Shown here: positions 1-11,696 of the stretch, piece by piece
Numbering within the stretch: the stretch's first letter is position 1
Layout of the letters: every line of letters begins with the position of its first letter
The notes under the pieces: generated by a model
What the model saw: the letters and a program-made list of their open reading frames with translations, nothing else
Database searches by the model: none
Told to the model about the DNA's origin: nothing
Assembly (NCBI GenBank): GCA_016617855.1
Contig: JAECUM010013005.1
Span: 1 to 64,000, forward strand
From: Megalonaias nervosa
Lineage: Eukaryota > Mollusca > Bivalvia > Unionida > Unionidae
DNA length: 64,000 nt
Direction: 5' to 3'
Translations under genes and position numbers: made by a program

Positions 1-454
1 AAATAAAATTGCATCATTTGTTTGTTGCCTGGTACGTATTCTTACGTTTCAGCATGAATAAGTTCTGGGAATAACCGATGCCTAAAAATGGAAGCGCAGA
101 CCCATACTGTAACTACATGATGCACCATTAGGATACACAAAAGAAATAACCTATGCATTAAATTTAAATAATCATCTTTTATGACAGGTCTAACATAACC
201 AATATGTAGGCTTTCTTGCAGGACGATTTGAAAGGGTCTAATACATCAACAACATTTCAAATTCTGCCGACTCCATGCCAAATGTTTACGCCAAAAGTTG
301 AGCACTCTCCACTACCCCACCCCCTTGATGGACTGAAATGTATATGCGTGTCTAAATAGCAAACCATTTATTACACCGTTCACTCAAATTTCAAAATTTT
401 TAAACTAGATTAAATCTTAAGTGTTTGCCCTCAAGTGCTTGCTGCAAGATTTGT
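1..454. other. No gene recognised
   Basis: AT-rich sequence with many stops in all frames. I see no exon borders with coding between them, no tRNA and no recognisable repeat. It lies upstream of the Ig/chitin-binding gene and may be intergenic or an upstream intron of that gene. Confidence 0.5.
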
Positions 455-650
455 CAGCAATGATCATGTAATGTGACTTCTCATCTGAACTCTATTAACT
501 AGGTCCAACAATGAACATATAAGGTGACTTCTCGTCTGAAATCCATGAACTACAACCAGTAACGAGCATGTCATGTGCCTTCGCGTTTTAACTCTATGAA
601 CCAGGTCCAGTAATGAGCATGTAGTGTGACTTGTCATCTAAACTACTTCC
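455..650. repeat. Tandem repeat, about 51 bp x 4 diverged copies
   Basis: The core 'gtgacttctcatctgaa' recurs at about 473, 524, 575 and 626, a regular 51-bp spacing. Units also share 'aggtccaacaatga'-like and 'gagcatgt'-like parts. The copies are clearly diverged, so the array is old. No coding potential seen. Confidence 0.75.
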
Positions 651-1425
651 TGCAATCGAGAAGACACCGAAAGCAACGCATTCTCCAATTACGTCATTCA
701 GTTTATGATCTAATAGCTTAACTTTTACTCGAATAGCGTAACTCTTACTCCTAATATGAAACCGGTCATATCCAGGGAGTGGTTTCATTCTCTTTTATTC
801 TTAGCTTCCTATCAACCTTATATTTGCTATTATTTTAAGGTTTAAGAAATCAGTATATACTCCGCTTACAATCGCACAGCGGACAACAATTTAATTACGA
901 TGCAGATTACAGAGTCTTTTACCTACACTGATATGTTTTAACAGTAATTTGATAAATCGATGTAATTGTGCGTGTCCCTAGAGTATTTAAAGGGATTACG
1001 TCTAAGACCCTGTAAGGCTATGATCTCGCAGTAGTGATATTATCGATGCCTAACGATGTAATTCTGTATATAAAATGCAACACACTGATAGGTTCTGATC
1101 TAAATATTTTTGTTCTACATTGGATCTAAAATAACATATATCTGAGCTTCGTCACTAGGGTCAACATAAATGTCCACGCTTTATCACGCTTTAGTGTCGA
1201 ATCCATACCATTCAAAAAGAAAACAAAGAATTAATTTGTATTAGATCTCTGAGGGTTTGATGTAAAAATTTGTCGACAATGAACAGGGTAGGAAATCTGG
1301 AGTGACAGCACATCTAATCTTTCTCAACAAGATTCTTCTAGTAAACAGACGGAGAACATAATGACTTCCCTAACGATACAATAGGCATAATGCAATGACG
1401 TTTCTAATGATACTATACGTAGGAC
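651..1425. other. No gene recognised
   Basis: AT-rich, no convincing open frame on either strand, no splice-bordered exon and no repeat I recognise. Short minus-strand open frames here have no domain character. Confidence 0.5.
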
Positions 1426-1426
1426 C

Positions 1427-1658
1427 GCCTGGTGGGTCTAAATGGTTAGAGCGTCTGCCTCGGTTGCGGGAGATCGCGGGTTCGAACCGAGTCATAACAA
1501 AGACTTACACAAATGATACTAGCAGTTGCCTTGCTTGGTACTTGCATTAAGATGTTAGTGTTAGAACTGGTAGACCTGGTGTCAGGATAATGTGACTGGG
1601 TGGGACATGATGCTACATGTCTGCGGCATGATGCCCCAGTGCTGGACATCACTATAAA
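1427..1658 (+). mobile_element. tRNA-derived SINE, V-SINE/RUDI-like
   Basis: The 5' end is a degenerate tRNA head: an A-box-like stretch at about 1436-1452 and a perfect B box GGTTCGAACC at 1479-1488. The tRNA does not fold into a complete acceptor stem, so this is not a working tRNA gene. The body (about 1500-1658) contains 'gttgccttgcttgg' and 'aatgtgactgggtggg' and ends in 'actataaa'. That head-plus-body layout matches what I remember of molluscan V-SINE superfamily elements such as RUDI. Family naming is from memory; the tRNA-derived SINE nature is seen directly. Confidence 0.65.
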
Positions 1659-2168
1659 CTACCACAAAGGAACAATATTGCTAAATATCAGAATCATGTT
1701 TTCATAAATTCTCCCGCTGAATGAATACATAGGATGCGTATGGTTTGTTCTACTCTTTTTAAGAATCTCTCTCCACATAGCACAGTTACAAGAGAATTTC
1801 TCAACGTTTCGGGTCAGTCCAGCTCTTTCCAGTGGAAAACGCAACTTCCAAAAATTCAAACCAAATATGCGAAGCCGAGAGAAACCTGAGCTACTTATGT
1901 ATTTGAATAAAAAGGAAACATATACTGAACATGAGTTAAATAGAAGCAAATATTAGATGAAAATCAGTATCAAAATGTGTAAACACATGTCTATTTTGTG
2001 TTAGAGTTAAAATAGCAAACGTTTATCAAACATAATCCAAATGGCGTCATATGGTAAAACTATAAGCATGGAGAACCAAATTCCTTTAACCGACTTGCAG
2101 GCTTAAATAAAAGGGCAAAAACTGCGTAGCTAGAAACAACGCCATATAAGATCAGAAACAATATGTAC

Positions 2169-2171
<3 letters not shown>
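1659..2171. other. No gene recognised
   Basis: AT-rich sequence between a SINE and a microsatellite. No exon, RNA gene or repeat recognised. Confidence 0.5.

Positions 2172-2261
<90 letters not shown>
2172..2261. repeat. Compound microsatellite (TA)n-(CA)n
   Basis: About 50 bp of alternating TA followed directly by 40 bp of alternating CA. It lies about 110 bp upstream of the first Ig exon acceptor, inside the presumed intron. Confidence 0.97.
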
Positions 2262-2262
<1 letters not shown>

Positions 2263-2374
2263 CTTTGTTCACGAAATGAGTAAGATTGCAAACAAATGAC
2301 ATTCATTACCTTGTAAGATTTTTTTGTTATTAATATATAACACCTTTCTTATCGTCTTAATTTTTCTGCAACAG

Positions 2375-2713
2375 GGAGACCGAGCAAACCAATACTATTC
2401 TTATCTAGAGATTTAGTGGAAGGAAAAGAAAACCAGGATCACCTGCTACACACTTGTGAAGGAAACGTGGGTTACCCAGCGGGAAAGCTTGTACTGGGGT
2501 CTAACTTCACAAACAATTTCAATCCAACCATTACGAACATTAGCACGACAGTTTCAGACAAAACATGCGAGGCTTATCAAAGAATCACTTTTAAATACGC
2601 CTTCTTAAGAAGCTGGAATGGGCAAGAGCTTCGTTGTTCTGTCGTAAACGACAAAAGTTTGGGTGAAAACGAAACATCGCCATTTGATGCAAAAGTAGTG
2701 AATATCGTAGCAG
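2375..2713 (+). CDS. Ig-like (C2-type) exon, exon 1 seen of a mosaic secreted protein
   Basis: Acceptor 'tttttctgcaacag' ends at 2374; donor 'gttagt' starts at 2714. The exon is 339 nt, a multiple of three, with phase-1 borders at both ends. It encodes about 112 residues of one Ig-like domain: a first-strand Cys in 'TCEGNVGYPAG', a middle 'KTCEAY' Cys, and 'NGQELRCSV' with the second framework Cys, plus several N-glycosylation motifs. The C-x-G-x-VG-x-PA and [EDI]-[LI]-R-C-[SA]-V signatures recur in the exons at 10631 and 12867, so these are paralogous cassettes of one family. No signal peptide is encoded here, so earlier exons must lie upstream or outside the window. The Ig call is from pattern; the ligand is unknown. 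Confidence 0.75.
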
Positions 2714-3005
2714 GTTAGTACGATGGTGTTAGGTAGCCTTTTGAAAAGTAATTTTGTTAGCTTTTGGTTTCAAAAGACAGTTGCTGAAATAAAACGGGGC
2801 GCCCATCTTCAAACCTTTGAAGAATGTTACTGTATGTCTACACTGCTATTGATATATTTACGACTATAGATGAGGTCTATTAAACTGAATATTCAGTTTG
2901 AAAAAGTATAAATTGATTTTGTTGAAATGAAACACAAATGTCATATTATACCGTCTACAACTGAAGGTTACTAAGACTCCATTTTTCACAGCAGCAATAG
3001 TTTCT

Positions 3006-3036
<31 letters not shown>

Positions 3037-3105
3037 GACGCTGTAAGACCTTTGCGTATAATTCTTTATAAACTCTCTGTGTTTTTGTTCTGAATTTTAT
3101 TTTAG
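2714..3105 (+). other. Intron with (TG)n
   Basis: Intron between the first Ig exon and the first chitin-binding exon. It holds a (TG)n run at about 3009-3037 and otherwise AT-rich sequence, ending in a good pyrimidine tract and 'tttag'. Confidence 0.6.
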
Positions 3106-3288
3106 CGGATACGTGCATGGATCGACCAGACGGTCATTACTACCATCAATACAACTGCAGCAATTTCATTTACTGCGTGAATCGAACAGTGTATATAGGG
3201 GAATGCCAGATAACTGCTTGTTTTGGTTTAAATGAAACAGACAGATGCAACAAATGTTCTCAAACGATATGTGTGCATGATGTCATCG
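3106..3288 (+). CDS. Peritrophin-type chitin-binding exon (ChtBD2/CBM14-like)
   Basis: Acceptor 'attttattttag' ends at 3105 and donor 'gtaagg' starts at 3289. The 183-nt exon is a multiple of three with phase-1 borders. Eight cysteines follow C-x13-C-x5-C-x9-C-x4-C-x8-C-x2-C-x4-C, with aromatic residues (HYYHQYNC, FIYC) where peritrophin domains bind sugar. The exon at 13923 has nearly the same spacing, so the two are paralogues. Peritrophin-A domains normally bind chitin and are extracellular. Placement directly after an Ig exon suggests an Ig-lectin chimera. Confidence 0.75.
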
Positions 3289-3391
3289 GTAAGGAATTTT
3301 CATCTTAATGTGTTTTGATATTTACAGGAAGTAGTACTGTGAAATAAAATAGTGATAGTCAAGGAATATTGTGTTAGTATTTTGTCAAAAT

Positions 3392-3510
3392 AGTTTAGCT
3401 TCGGTCGTTTATTCCGTACTTTCTTGATATGGCAGATGACCAATGTGAATAGTTAACCTTCGATCTATTATTCCGTACTTTTCCTGATATGACAGATGAC
3501 CAATGTTAAA
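3392..3510. repeat. 59-bp direct duplication
   Basis: Two adjacent copies (3392-3450 and 3451-3510), both containing 'attccgtact' and 'cagatgaccaatgt', at high identity. It lies within the intron between the two chitin-binding exons. Confidence 0.8.
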
Positions 3511-3835
3511 GAATTCCAAACTATATGGAAGAAAGTTGTAAAAGAATAAAATGAACTTAAAGGATTTGAAATTCGTTCTGATGCTGTTTAATCACTGTAC
3601 ACATATTCAGTAACTTAGTTTTAACCATAGCCAAAATATACCTTGCGAAGACAATGTGTTCTAAATTAAAAGTTCTCGATAAAAAAAGCATTAATTGTAA
3701 TTTGCACTCTGTAGGAAGTGCGTTGTTTGAACAATATTTTGTATGTATCCATCTCATGTGTGAACCAACTGAATTGGTTAGATTCAGCAAAACAGTTTTA
3801 GAAATATGCGCTATTGATACGCTCTTGTGTTGTAG

Positions 3836-3991
3836 GTCAGGTTTGTACCAGCTTAAAAGCGAATGAACTGGTGTCCTACAGTGTTGTCAGATGCAGTATG
3901 TACGCTAACTGCACTGACAGAATGGTGCACGAGTGTCCTAGAAATGAATGTTTTGATGTCAGTACTAAAGCCTGCCCACGACTCCTAACAG
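3836..3991 (+). CDS. Second chitin-binding-like exon
   Basis: Acceptor 'ttgtgttgtag' ends at 3835; donor 'gtagta' starts at 3992. The 156-nt exon is a multiple of three with phase-1 borders. It encodes 51 residues with six cysteines spaced C-x15-C-x5-C-x7-C-x4-C-x7-C, a compact peritrophin-like pattern containing 'RCSMYANC'. It has fewer sugar-contacting aromatics than the exon at 3106, so chitin binding is less certain. Together with its neighbour it forms a tandem of two cysteine-rich modules after one Ig domain. Confidence 0.65.
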
Positions 3992-5490
3992 GTAGTAAGA
4001 GTTCGTCCATAACGTGATAACTAAACGTATTAAAGGGAATACAATTCACATCAAAAATTTTATTTTGACAATAGTGTTTGTCAAGAAGCATTAGAAATCT
4101 GTAAAGAAAATACCAACTATAATTTAACACATGAATCTCAGTTATAATGGATATGGTACAAACAAGTGCCATGTACGCTGTCATTTGTGGGATCCATTTA
4201 GTACATCCTCGTCATTTGTCGATGCAAATTGAATGAACTCGAATAAAGAAAGTCTTCAACTAGCATGCGACGGAAGAGGCAATGGACGTTCCGATTGGTG
4301 AGATTGCTAGCGATAATTCATCCAAATTAGGCAGATACAAAGTTTTCTATGTCTTCCCTCTCAAAGACCAACAGCGAAGAACTCTTCTCTTACAATGGAA
4401 CAAAATAAAGTTTAGAATTGGAATTGCAATAAAAAAGCTAAATTATAAAGATACGGGATATTAACAGCAAACCTAGTACAAACCCGCTACTAATATTAAT
4501 TCTGAAATACAATCACACACGCAAACAGTGGGATAAATTGATCACAGTTCTAGGAAATCTAATAGCTTAACACAATAGATCCCTAAAGATGAACTGAGAG
4601 CGTGTACTAAGGTAACCGGCTGTGCCAGTGTCCCGTTGGTACCAAAGATGACCAGTCCGCCTATGCCCCATGGGTCGGATAGAAGGAGAACGGTCAATAA
4701 CACACTTACTGCCAGTCATTCACAGACGGGGTTTCCCTTTAACTCTTATTTGTAGCTTATCAAAGTACTGAACAGATCAATTATAAATCTTACACCTGGA
4801 ACTGTTTGAAATTGCCTCGATTATTTCAAAATCTTGAAGCAACATTTGCGTTAACACATACACACACATACATCTATAAACACTGACATTTGGATTGGAC
4901 TTCTGTTTTCCTTCAGACATTTCCTATGCATTAATACTGTCGCAATTCTTGATGACTGTGCCAAAAATCTTGACTTGGAATTATATTTCCAAGTTTTAAA
5001 ACCTCGAATAATTACTCATCCGTAATTATTAGTTGTCTTAGAATAGCCGAAGCACTGCTGTGAAGCAAACGAATCTCATACCCATATCACAAGAACATTT
5101 ATGGCGAGACGTCTTAAGTAATTTTGGAAAGCAATAAAGTATGAAATACGCAAATATAACGCTGCATGACTTCCTAGTGCTCAGTATGATCATGTTATTG
5201 CTGAAGCGGGCGATATTCGGATGCAGTACCATGGATAGCATAATTACCCGTACACGTCGTTTGATAGGTGCATTATTAATCAAAATGTATGTTAATAAAT
5301 TTTAGGTAGCAGTAAGAATTTCACGATAAACCTTTTTGTCAAAATTTTCTCTTCCAATCTGGAGGTATATTACTGCTCCACTCATTGTTTTACACTGACA
5401 AACACACGTCCATTTGCATTCGTGCAAGAAAATAGTTATCAGTGTTTTAAAGTAGGAACACTTGATAATCTAATCAGCAGATATAAAGAA
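3992..5490. other. Intronic or intergenic, no gene recognised
   Basis: About 1.5 kb between the second chitin-binding exon and a 55-bp tandem array. No splice-bordered exon or repeat family recognised; a short 'cacacacaca'-like run occurs near 4855. Confidence 0.45.
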
Positions 5491-5494
5491 GGTG

Positions 5495-5716
5495 GAAATT
5501 TAGATTCCACAATGCGCATGCCATCTGCCACTGTTACACATAACGTGAACTTTGTTAGATGCCCCTATCTGCATGCCAAGGGCAGTGGCCTCATACAGCG
5601 TGAACTCTGTTAGAGTTCGCTGTCTGCATTACCAACTGCAATGGCCCCATATAGCATGAACTTTGTTAGATGCCCCTATCTGCATGAAAACTGCAATGGC
5701 ATCATCTAGTGCGAAT
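5495..5716. repeat. Tandem repeat, about 55 bp, three clear copies
   Basis: 'gtgaactttgttagatgccc'-like cores begin at about 5545, 5600 and 5655, giving a 55-bp period. Flanking parts 'ctgcat...aactgcaatggc' also repeat. The middle copy is the most diverged. Confidence 0.75.
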
Positions 5717-6238
5717 TCGGTTCATCACTGTGATTACCGCATTCTATCAACATTTGACGTCATAGTCTCACCTCAGCTAGGTTCTTGAGCAATTTGCCGT
5801 CTCAAGCTGGAACATTATGTAAGTGTGGGAATTCAGAATCCACTTCTTAAAGACGTTCATAAGTTGGTAGGAATAAGACTTTATTGCATGAAATTAATCT
5901 TTTCTTTATTAAGAAAATGAACTTCTGCAATTTTCTAGAAACAATAACATGCCTATCACACGCTGTCTATTAATTAGAAAGTGGTCTTTTAATCTAGCGG
6001 ACGTTATATTTAGCAAGGTCACAACGGTAGAAGCTTGTATATTAGATGACACATATTAAGTTATCTTCCTTAGAGCATCAATTAACATTACACTGTATTT
6101 TATATTTTAGGTACTAAGTACTCTCCAAGACTTACAAATTAATATCAACATCAAATTAAGTTCAGTTGCTTGGTAGCACAAAATTATTGTTTGCATTGTG
6201 GGGCATATTTTTTAAAGGGATTTTTAATGGTATTACAG
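5717..6238. other. Intronic, no gene recognised
   Basis: AT-rich sequence between the 55-bp array and the next Ig exon. No separate coding exon is seen. Confidence 0.45.
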
Positions 6239-6550
6239 GAATCAACTGCTCCGCCACAGAATCAACTATAGGATCAAATGCAACTATCCTTTGTACCATG
6301 GGAGAAGTCAAGGTGACGTCCGTAAGCGTTAAAGTTACGTCTGGCAGGAACGTAGAATTGAAAATATTTAATATCAATGCTGTTAGCGGGTCAGGTGTAT
6401 TGTCGTCCAGCGCTTCAGCTAGCTTGACGTTGTCCGGTACAGGATCAAGTCAGACGTTGTCAATCAGTCTGTATCCATTACAGTGTCAGCATATTGGACT
6501 TTACAGCGTTAATGTCAATAATGAATTCGGTGGAGAGATACGTATTACAG
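6239..6550 (+). CDS. Ig-like (V/I-type) exon
   Basis: Acceptor 'aatggtattacag' ends at 6238; donor 'gtaaac' starts at 6551. The 312-nt exon is a multiple of three, phase 1 on both sides. It encodes 104 residues with an early Cys ('INCSAT'), a framework Cys ('ATILCTMG') and a late 'CQHIGLYSV'. The last motif looks like the G-x-Y-x-C end of an Ig fold in which the Cys is Ser and another Cys sits six residues earlier. It is rich in Ser and Val. It resembles the dead exon at about 8637-8880 more than the C2-like exons. Ig-fold assignment is by pattern; confidence is moderate because the canonical disulphide is shifted. Confidence 0.6.
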
Positions 6551-8636
6551 GTAAACAGGGCAATATGAAGGTATGAGTGTCAATGTGTTTGTTAGACCTC
6601 AAGGAATTATAAATATATTTTTGAACATTTTTGACAAGCAGCACTTAAACATGTGTGATACAATTATATCATTATAACTTACGCGAAAATCCTATCAATT
6701 TATATCTTAGCTGTAAATTAGAAGTAAAATTGACCAGAACCTCACTCCATCTCTGGTATAGTACAACTCAGACAAGGTCATGTGCGCGCTCATTGAAACA
6801 TTTTGCAGCTATAGGTGTCATTTTATAGAATTTGATTACACATACCTTTAAATGGCGTTTATTCACTTTATTTCGCTCCTTGTCCATGAAAATTCCATTG
6901 AGGATTATTGTACAAATTCCTCGGGAAATGCTTAACGGCAAATTCAATCATAACGTACGTCGACATTTTCAATCACCCAAGCGGGGTGATCCCGATTAAA
7001 CCGGTTTCTATCGCGTGCTTAGATATAATACTTTACTTTAAACTATTATCTCAAGAAAAAACCTCCATGAATAAAGAATGTTTGGCAGACCTTCTACAGT
7101 CACTTAAATTTGTTTTCCTTTGCTCGCTTGAAAGTACTGTCAGGATCACTTTCTATATTCTATTTATAAAGTATCAAACTCCTTTTAAACTAATCTTTGG
7201 AGAATTAAGCATTAAGTACGTACTAGATGATATTTATAGGAATCTTTTCATTGTGTCGTGGTCATGGAAGAAAGAACTTTAACAGATTGTCCGATTGATT
7301 CAGAGATAATTGTGTTGTATTGCAAATTTTCAAGTTCATGGTCTTGGTTTCCTCTTCCTATCACTTTAGCTGTTTTTTGTAAGTGTAATGTTGAATCTGC
7401 AATCCTGAGAAAGAGTATATAAGTATATGAGACAATGTACTATTAGTATCTTGAAGTCTAGTGGCATTCAAAACTCTTTTCCATAAATCACAAACTGTTT
7501 TGCCTAATTACCAGTGTTTTACGCATTATCAAATGCTGATCCTCGGTTTCAGAATATTTTCATTATACCCTATTTAATCCTTTATATTCTAACTAAAGTA
7601 GGTAACCACAAACCTTTGTATTCCATGAAAATATTGTAGTTACCATTCTATTTGAAAAGATCATTACTTTTATGATATAGTGATTTGCTTCACAAGCATT
7701 CTGCCCAAATTGTTTACCATTACATTGTTAGCAGACATGAAGAAACTACCCTGAACCAAGAATATATTAAGAGCTACTTTGCTATTGTCCTCTGTAAAGT
7801 TTGTTCGGGTTTAATCTTGTTCGGTGTGTATATAATGCAATAATGTGTTTGACTGAACTAATGATGACTTCTTTGGTATTTCTTGCACACTTTTTCATTT
7901 TCATAGGAATGCTTCTCTACTTTTGTGTTGTAAAGAAAAGCACATAACGGTTTGTTCCATAGGGACACCATCATTCTCTTTAAAGCATTGGTATTTATGA
8001 TTTGCAATTTATTATGCTAAATACGCAACATGGGGTCTTCTTTATTACAAAAATTTCGTGCATCATTTGTGATTCATCTTAGGTGCACCTCGCATAAGGT
8101 GACAGTATTGTCGTGTGCGTTAAGAAGCCTTGTTGCGTAGCAACAATGTCACCAAGTGGTAATATTAGAGCCTTTTACCTCCAAATGTGTCATGCTCACT
8201 TCTTACTTCTCCTTAAGAGACGAGGTCTTGCTGGGCACAATCAATAAAGGTTGTAAGCAACATACATGCCAGCATCCACATCAAGCGCACTGAGATATAT
8301 TAGTATTTTACTTGATAATTAGAATGTGCAATAGATAAATTGTATAGAAAGTTTCTTCATGTAAATGCAAGGGCCCTTAGTTGTTCCTTCTCCAATCATA
8401 ACTGCTGCTATGTTCATTTATTGAGCTACATCAATCAAGTAGCAGAGTAGGACCTGCGCTTCTGCATGCGCAATTGTATTATTGTTATCGATCTTTGAGT
8501 AGCAAATTTGTATGCTGTTGATATACTTTATATGATTGCCATAGGGCGGAGCATGTTATCTTGTGATCGTGTTCGTCCATCCTTCTGTTACCAATATGGT
8601 TTCCGCACAATAACATTTGTTGTCCACCATCTACAG
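6551..8636. other. Long intron, no gene recognised
   Basis: About 2.1 kb of AT-rich sequence. A 124-codon open frame at 6908-7282 has no start context, no exon borders and no domain character, so I do not call it. No repeat family recognised. Confidence 0.45.
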
Positions 8637-8880
8637 TCACTGAGCTTTGTGGATGTCTTGCGCCTTTGGTGAACAGTGGAAGATGTCAACATTACGTCTG
8701 TTAACGTTACGGTTACGCCAATAATTAGTGGAGAATGGAGCATGGTTAGCGTTACATGAGTCAACGGGGCTGGTGTTTTAAACAGAAATAATGAAGTCAT
8801 TTCAACATTGTCCTTGAGTCGACCAAATCAGGTGTTTTCGATCAAACAGGTTGAACAAAGTGTTATCAATGTTGACAATA
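8637..8880 (+). pseudogene. Dead Ig-like exon (pseudo-exon)
   Basis: The + strand frame through 8673 aligns with the Ig exon at 6239: 'VEDVNITSVNVTV' here against 'GEVKVTSVSVKV' there, followed by an aligned V-x-G-x-GVL stretch and a Ser/Leu-rich strand. It is broken by TGA at 8670-8672 and TGA at 8757-8759; the framework Cys is Trp; and the nearest acceptor-like 'ctacag' (ending 8636) is in phase 0 rather than phase 1. It is read as a duplicated Ig cassette that has decayed. Similarity was judged by eye. Confidence 0.6.
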
Positions 8881-9717
8881 AAATAAGTTGACGAATAGGC
8901 CTAACAGTTGGGTGCAGTTTTAGTGATATGATGCTTATGATTCTATATATTATAGATTCTGGTTGAACTGCTCTTGGTTTAACATCAACATATATCTGAA
9001 GTTATCTTGATGACCTCTGGTTGGATTAAGAGTTCTACCATTTTATCAACTTTTGGATTTATAAGAAAATGAAGAGCTTGAATGGACTTAAGATTAGAAT
9101 TGATCATTGTGACCAATGGATATGCGATTGTATACTCTTACAAAAAAATAACAAGATGATCAAGTTTATAGCTTTCTTAAAACGTTGACATGTTTAAAAG
9201 CACTTATTAAAATTGCTTTGAACACAGCGGAATATATAATTGTTATTCTTTAAAATGAGAAATGAATTATTGATTTTCCTTTCCTCAGCCACTCTCCAGT
9301 AATATATTGCAAGTCGTTGACCAAAAGGGGTGTAAGAATATTTATTTTAAGTTTCATGCGTACATCTGTTACATTTTCGGACAGAAACAATTTTCCTTTT
9401 TTCGTATCAGCAAAAATATCATTCCCAAAGAATGAGATGTGCTATTAAACAACTCACTATTTTCAGCGTTCCTACACAGTCGTGACCAAATCTTCCGTGG
9501 TTCTTTACAAAGTCTTTACACCAAAACAGAACTCTAGGTTGTATGTCTACATGCAGTAGGAAGCGACAATGTTTTTATCCGATAACAGAAATTGTCAATG
9601 TACATATAGAACGAAAGTCTGTAGAGAGACAAGATTATTAATACATTAGAAGAAATCAACATTTTGATAGAATACTGTTGCTACTTAATTGAAGCTCAAG
9701 AATTAAATAGTCAATAA
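8881..9717. other. Intronic, no gene recognised
   Basis: AT-rich sequence between the dead Ig exon and the LTR-like insertion; nothing recognised. Confidence 0.45.
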
Positions 9718-10612
9718 TGTTACGTATCGGCTCGTTCAAAAGTAACAAAAGAAAAATGTGAAGACAACAAGCTTTGTAAGTTTTAACAAAAATAATTTAT
9801 TTCCCTAGAAAACACGGTGAAAAGGTGAAAATATGAAATAGTACTTACGGTTTGTGAAGAAAATCCAAACATTTATCCTAGAATTGTGAAAATATATGAG
9901 TCCTATTAATAAATAGTTCTAACCGAATCTAGTTTGAATCTCAAGTTGGTTCCAAGATGGAGGATGATGACGTCAGATGAAGTCTTTACACAAATGTCCA
10001 GAATTTCACGTTGAACCACAATTTGTACTGTACTATTCCAATTTGGAATGAATTTCACTGAATGTCTTTGTCCTAAACCACTTGTGTAGTTCTCCAGGGA
10101 AAAAAATTATTATTTAAAAAGTAGATGAACTCCTATAGCTGTCATCTATAACAAGACACATCTCGAGCTCTACAGGTGTAAAGAAAAATAAACTCTTTCC
10201 AGCACAAGAAAAATAATACCTTCTTCTCAAGGTATAAGAACGACTCTGATTATTTCACAGGGACCTAAGTGTTTTTAAACCGAACTAAGACATCATTTCA
10301 AGCGCGCACGAAGAACGCGTGGTTGTTTCATCATCTAACAATCGCCGTACACGATGTAATCACATATGCTTAGAAAAATGACCTTGGCCACAACCAATCG
10401 TTTACGCCAGTTGTTTATCCAGTCGGCAATCTAAAATGATGCTTACGCAAGCCGAGAGTCATATTTACGTTCTAAATAAACACGATGTTTCTTTCAAAAA
10501 TATCAGCTCCCGTGAAAATAATCATCATCATAATAAAATTTATTGATACAAAAATGAAATAAAAAGAATTAATATTTTAGCACACAAGAAATTAAACTAC
10601 AAGGTCGTAACA
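9718..10612. mobile_element. Solo-LTR-like insertion, copy 1
   Basis: The 895-bp unit begins TGTTACG and ends CGTAACA, so it has TG...CA termini and a 7-bp terminal inverted repeat. It is flanked on both sides by ATAA, a perfect 4-bp target duplication. It is colinear over its full length with the unit at 29306-30327 in the same orientation, sharing for example 'caacaagctttgta', 'taatttatttccctagaaaa', 'acttacggtttgtgaa' and 'gatgacgtcagatg'. No primer-binding site or coding interior adjoins it. TG/CA ends with a short duplication fit a solo LTR; a non-autonomous DNA transposon is the alternative. Confidence 0.75.
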
Positions 10613-10630
10613 ATAATATTTACATTCCAG

Positions 10631-10954
10631 ACAAGGTCGAGATACCAAATATCACAATGCCCGCTGTCACCAATGAGAATGGAACTCTGGAAATAACATG
10701 TCGAGGAAACGTTGGTGCACCAGCAAAAGAGATCTTCCTCGAAGCCCAGATTACTGGATCCAGCAACTTCCGGATGGTTCCCACGGATAATAAGACAAAT
10801 GCTACGTTGAAAGACTGCGACAACGATAGAGAAACTGCGTTCACCATTATCGCGACGTCGAACTGGAACAACACCATCATTAGATGTTCTGTGCGAAACG
10901 AAGATAACAGCATTCAGTCTTCTGAACAAAAAATGATCAATATTGTCCCGTCGA
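10631..10954 (+). CDS. Ig-like (C2-type) exon next to an LTR insertion
   Basis: Acceptor 'atatttacattccag' ends at 10630; the donor 'gtaatt' starts at 10955. The exon is 324 nt, a multiple of three with phase-1 borders. It encodes about 107 residues with 'ITCRGNVGAPAKE', a middle Cys in 'LKDCDND' and 'NNTIIRCSV', the same three-cysteine layout as the exons at 2375 and 12867, plus N-glycosylation motifs. An LTR-like element ends only 18 bp upstream, so the original branch point and most of the pyrimidine tract have been replaced by LTR sequence. The reading frame is intact, but efficient splicing is uncertain. Confidence 0.7.
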
Positions 10955-11696
10955 GTAATTATTTCTGTCTTGTATAATAGTACCATACACAGTTATTAGA
11001 CAGAAACAGTAGCAGAGTCCTCCTTAAATTTGTGTAGTCCATACATCTTTTATTTTTCGCAAAGCTTACCCTTTAACGTTTTTCAAGGGCTACGTTTTGG
11101 AACTGTGACCAGAAATGTTTCGCACCATTCTTTGGGTGTGTTTATGGCCTGGTTGTGATGATAAAAACAAATAAAAGACGTCTTAATGTTAGGAATTTAG
11201 CTGAACGATGTCAGTAAAAAATGTACTTGGCGTTTTAGATCGAACCATATTTTGGCCGCAAAGGACTAAATACACAACAAACAGCACTCATGACGACCAC
11301 TGAAGTATCGGGGCGGACCAGTAACCAACACCTATCTTTAGCAATTGAAATTTAGAAACTCCAAGACTGAAGTGATACACATGGTTAAGAATACTGTAGT
11401 AATTATTGTAAAAAAAATTCATTTGTTTTAATCAAAATGAACTAGTCTTTTCATATGTATCTATAATCTGAAGAAACCAGTTTATCAAAATGCCATGATT
11501 TGTCTGAAGTGAAGTTTACCGCATAATTCGGGATATGCATAAAAAGTAATGAAAGAGTTGGATAAGAAAGAATGCTAAATTGTCCAACAAAAAGCATAAG
11601 CTAGCAATAATGTTCTCAGACTAAGACCCCTTGAAATATCTGAGTCGTGCAAAAGTCATCTCTGCTTTTAAAATTATATCTTAACTACACTTTCAG
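10955..11696. other. Intron, no gene recognised
   Basis: AT-rich intron between two Ig exons, ending with the acceptor 'actacactttcag'. Nothing else recognised. Confidence 0.5.

Noticed and set aside
1431..1500. tRNA gene
   Set aside because: Good B box, but no complete cloverleaf or acceptor stem, and a SINE body follows directly.
6908..7282. 124-codon open frame
   Set aside because: No splice borders, no domain character, odd composition; looks like a chance open frame in an intron.
10597..10986. Minus-strand open frames
   Set aside because: They are antisense shadows of the Ig exon at 10631-10954, which has matching paralogues on the + strand.
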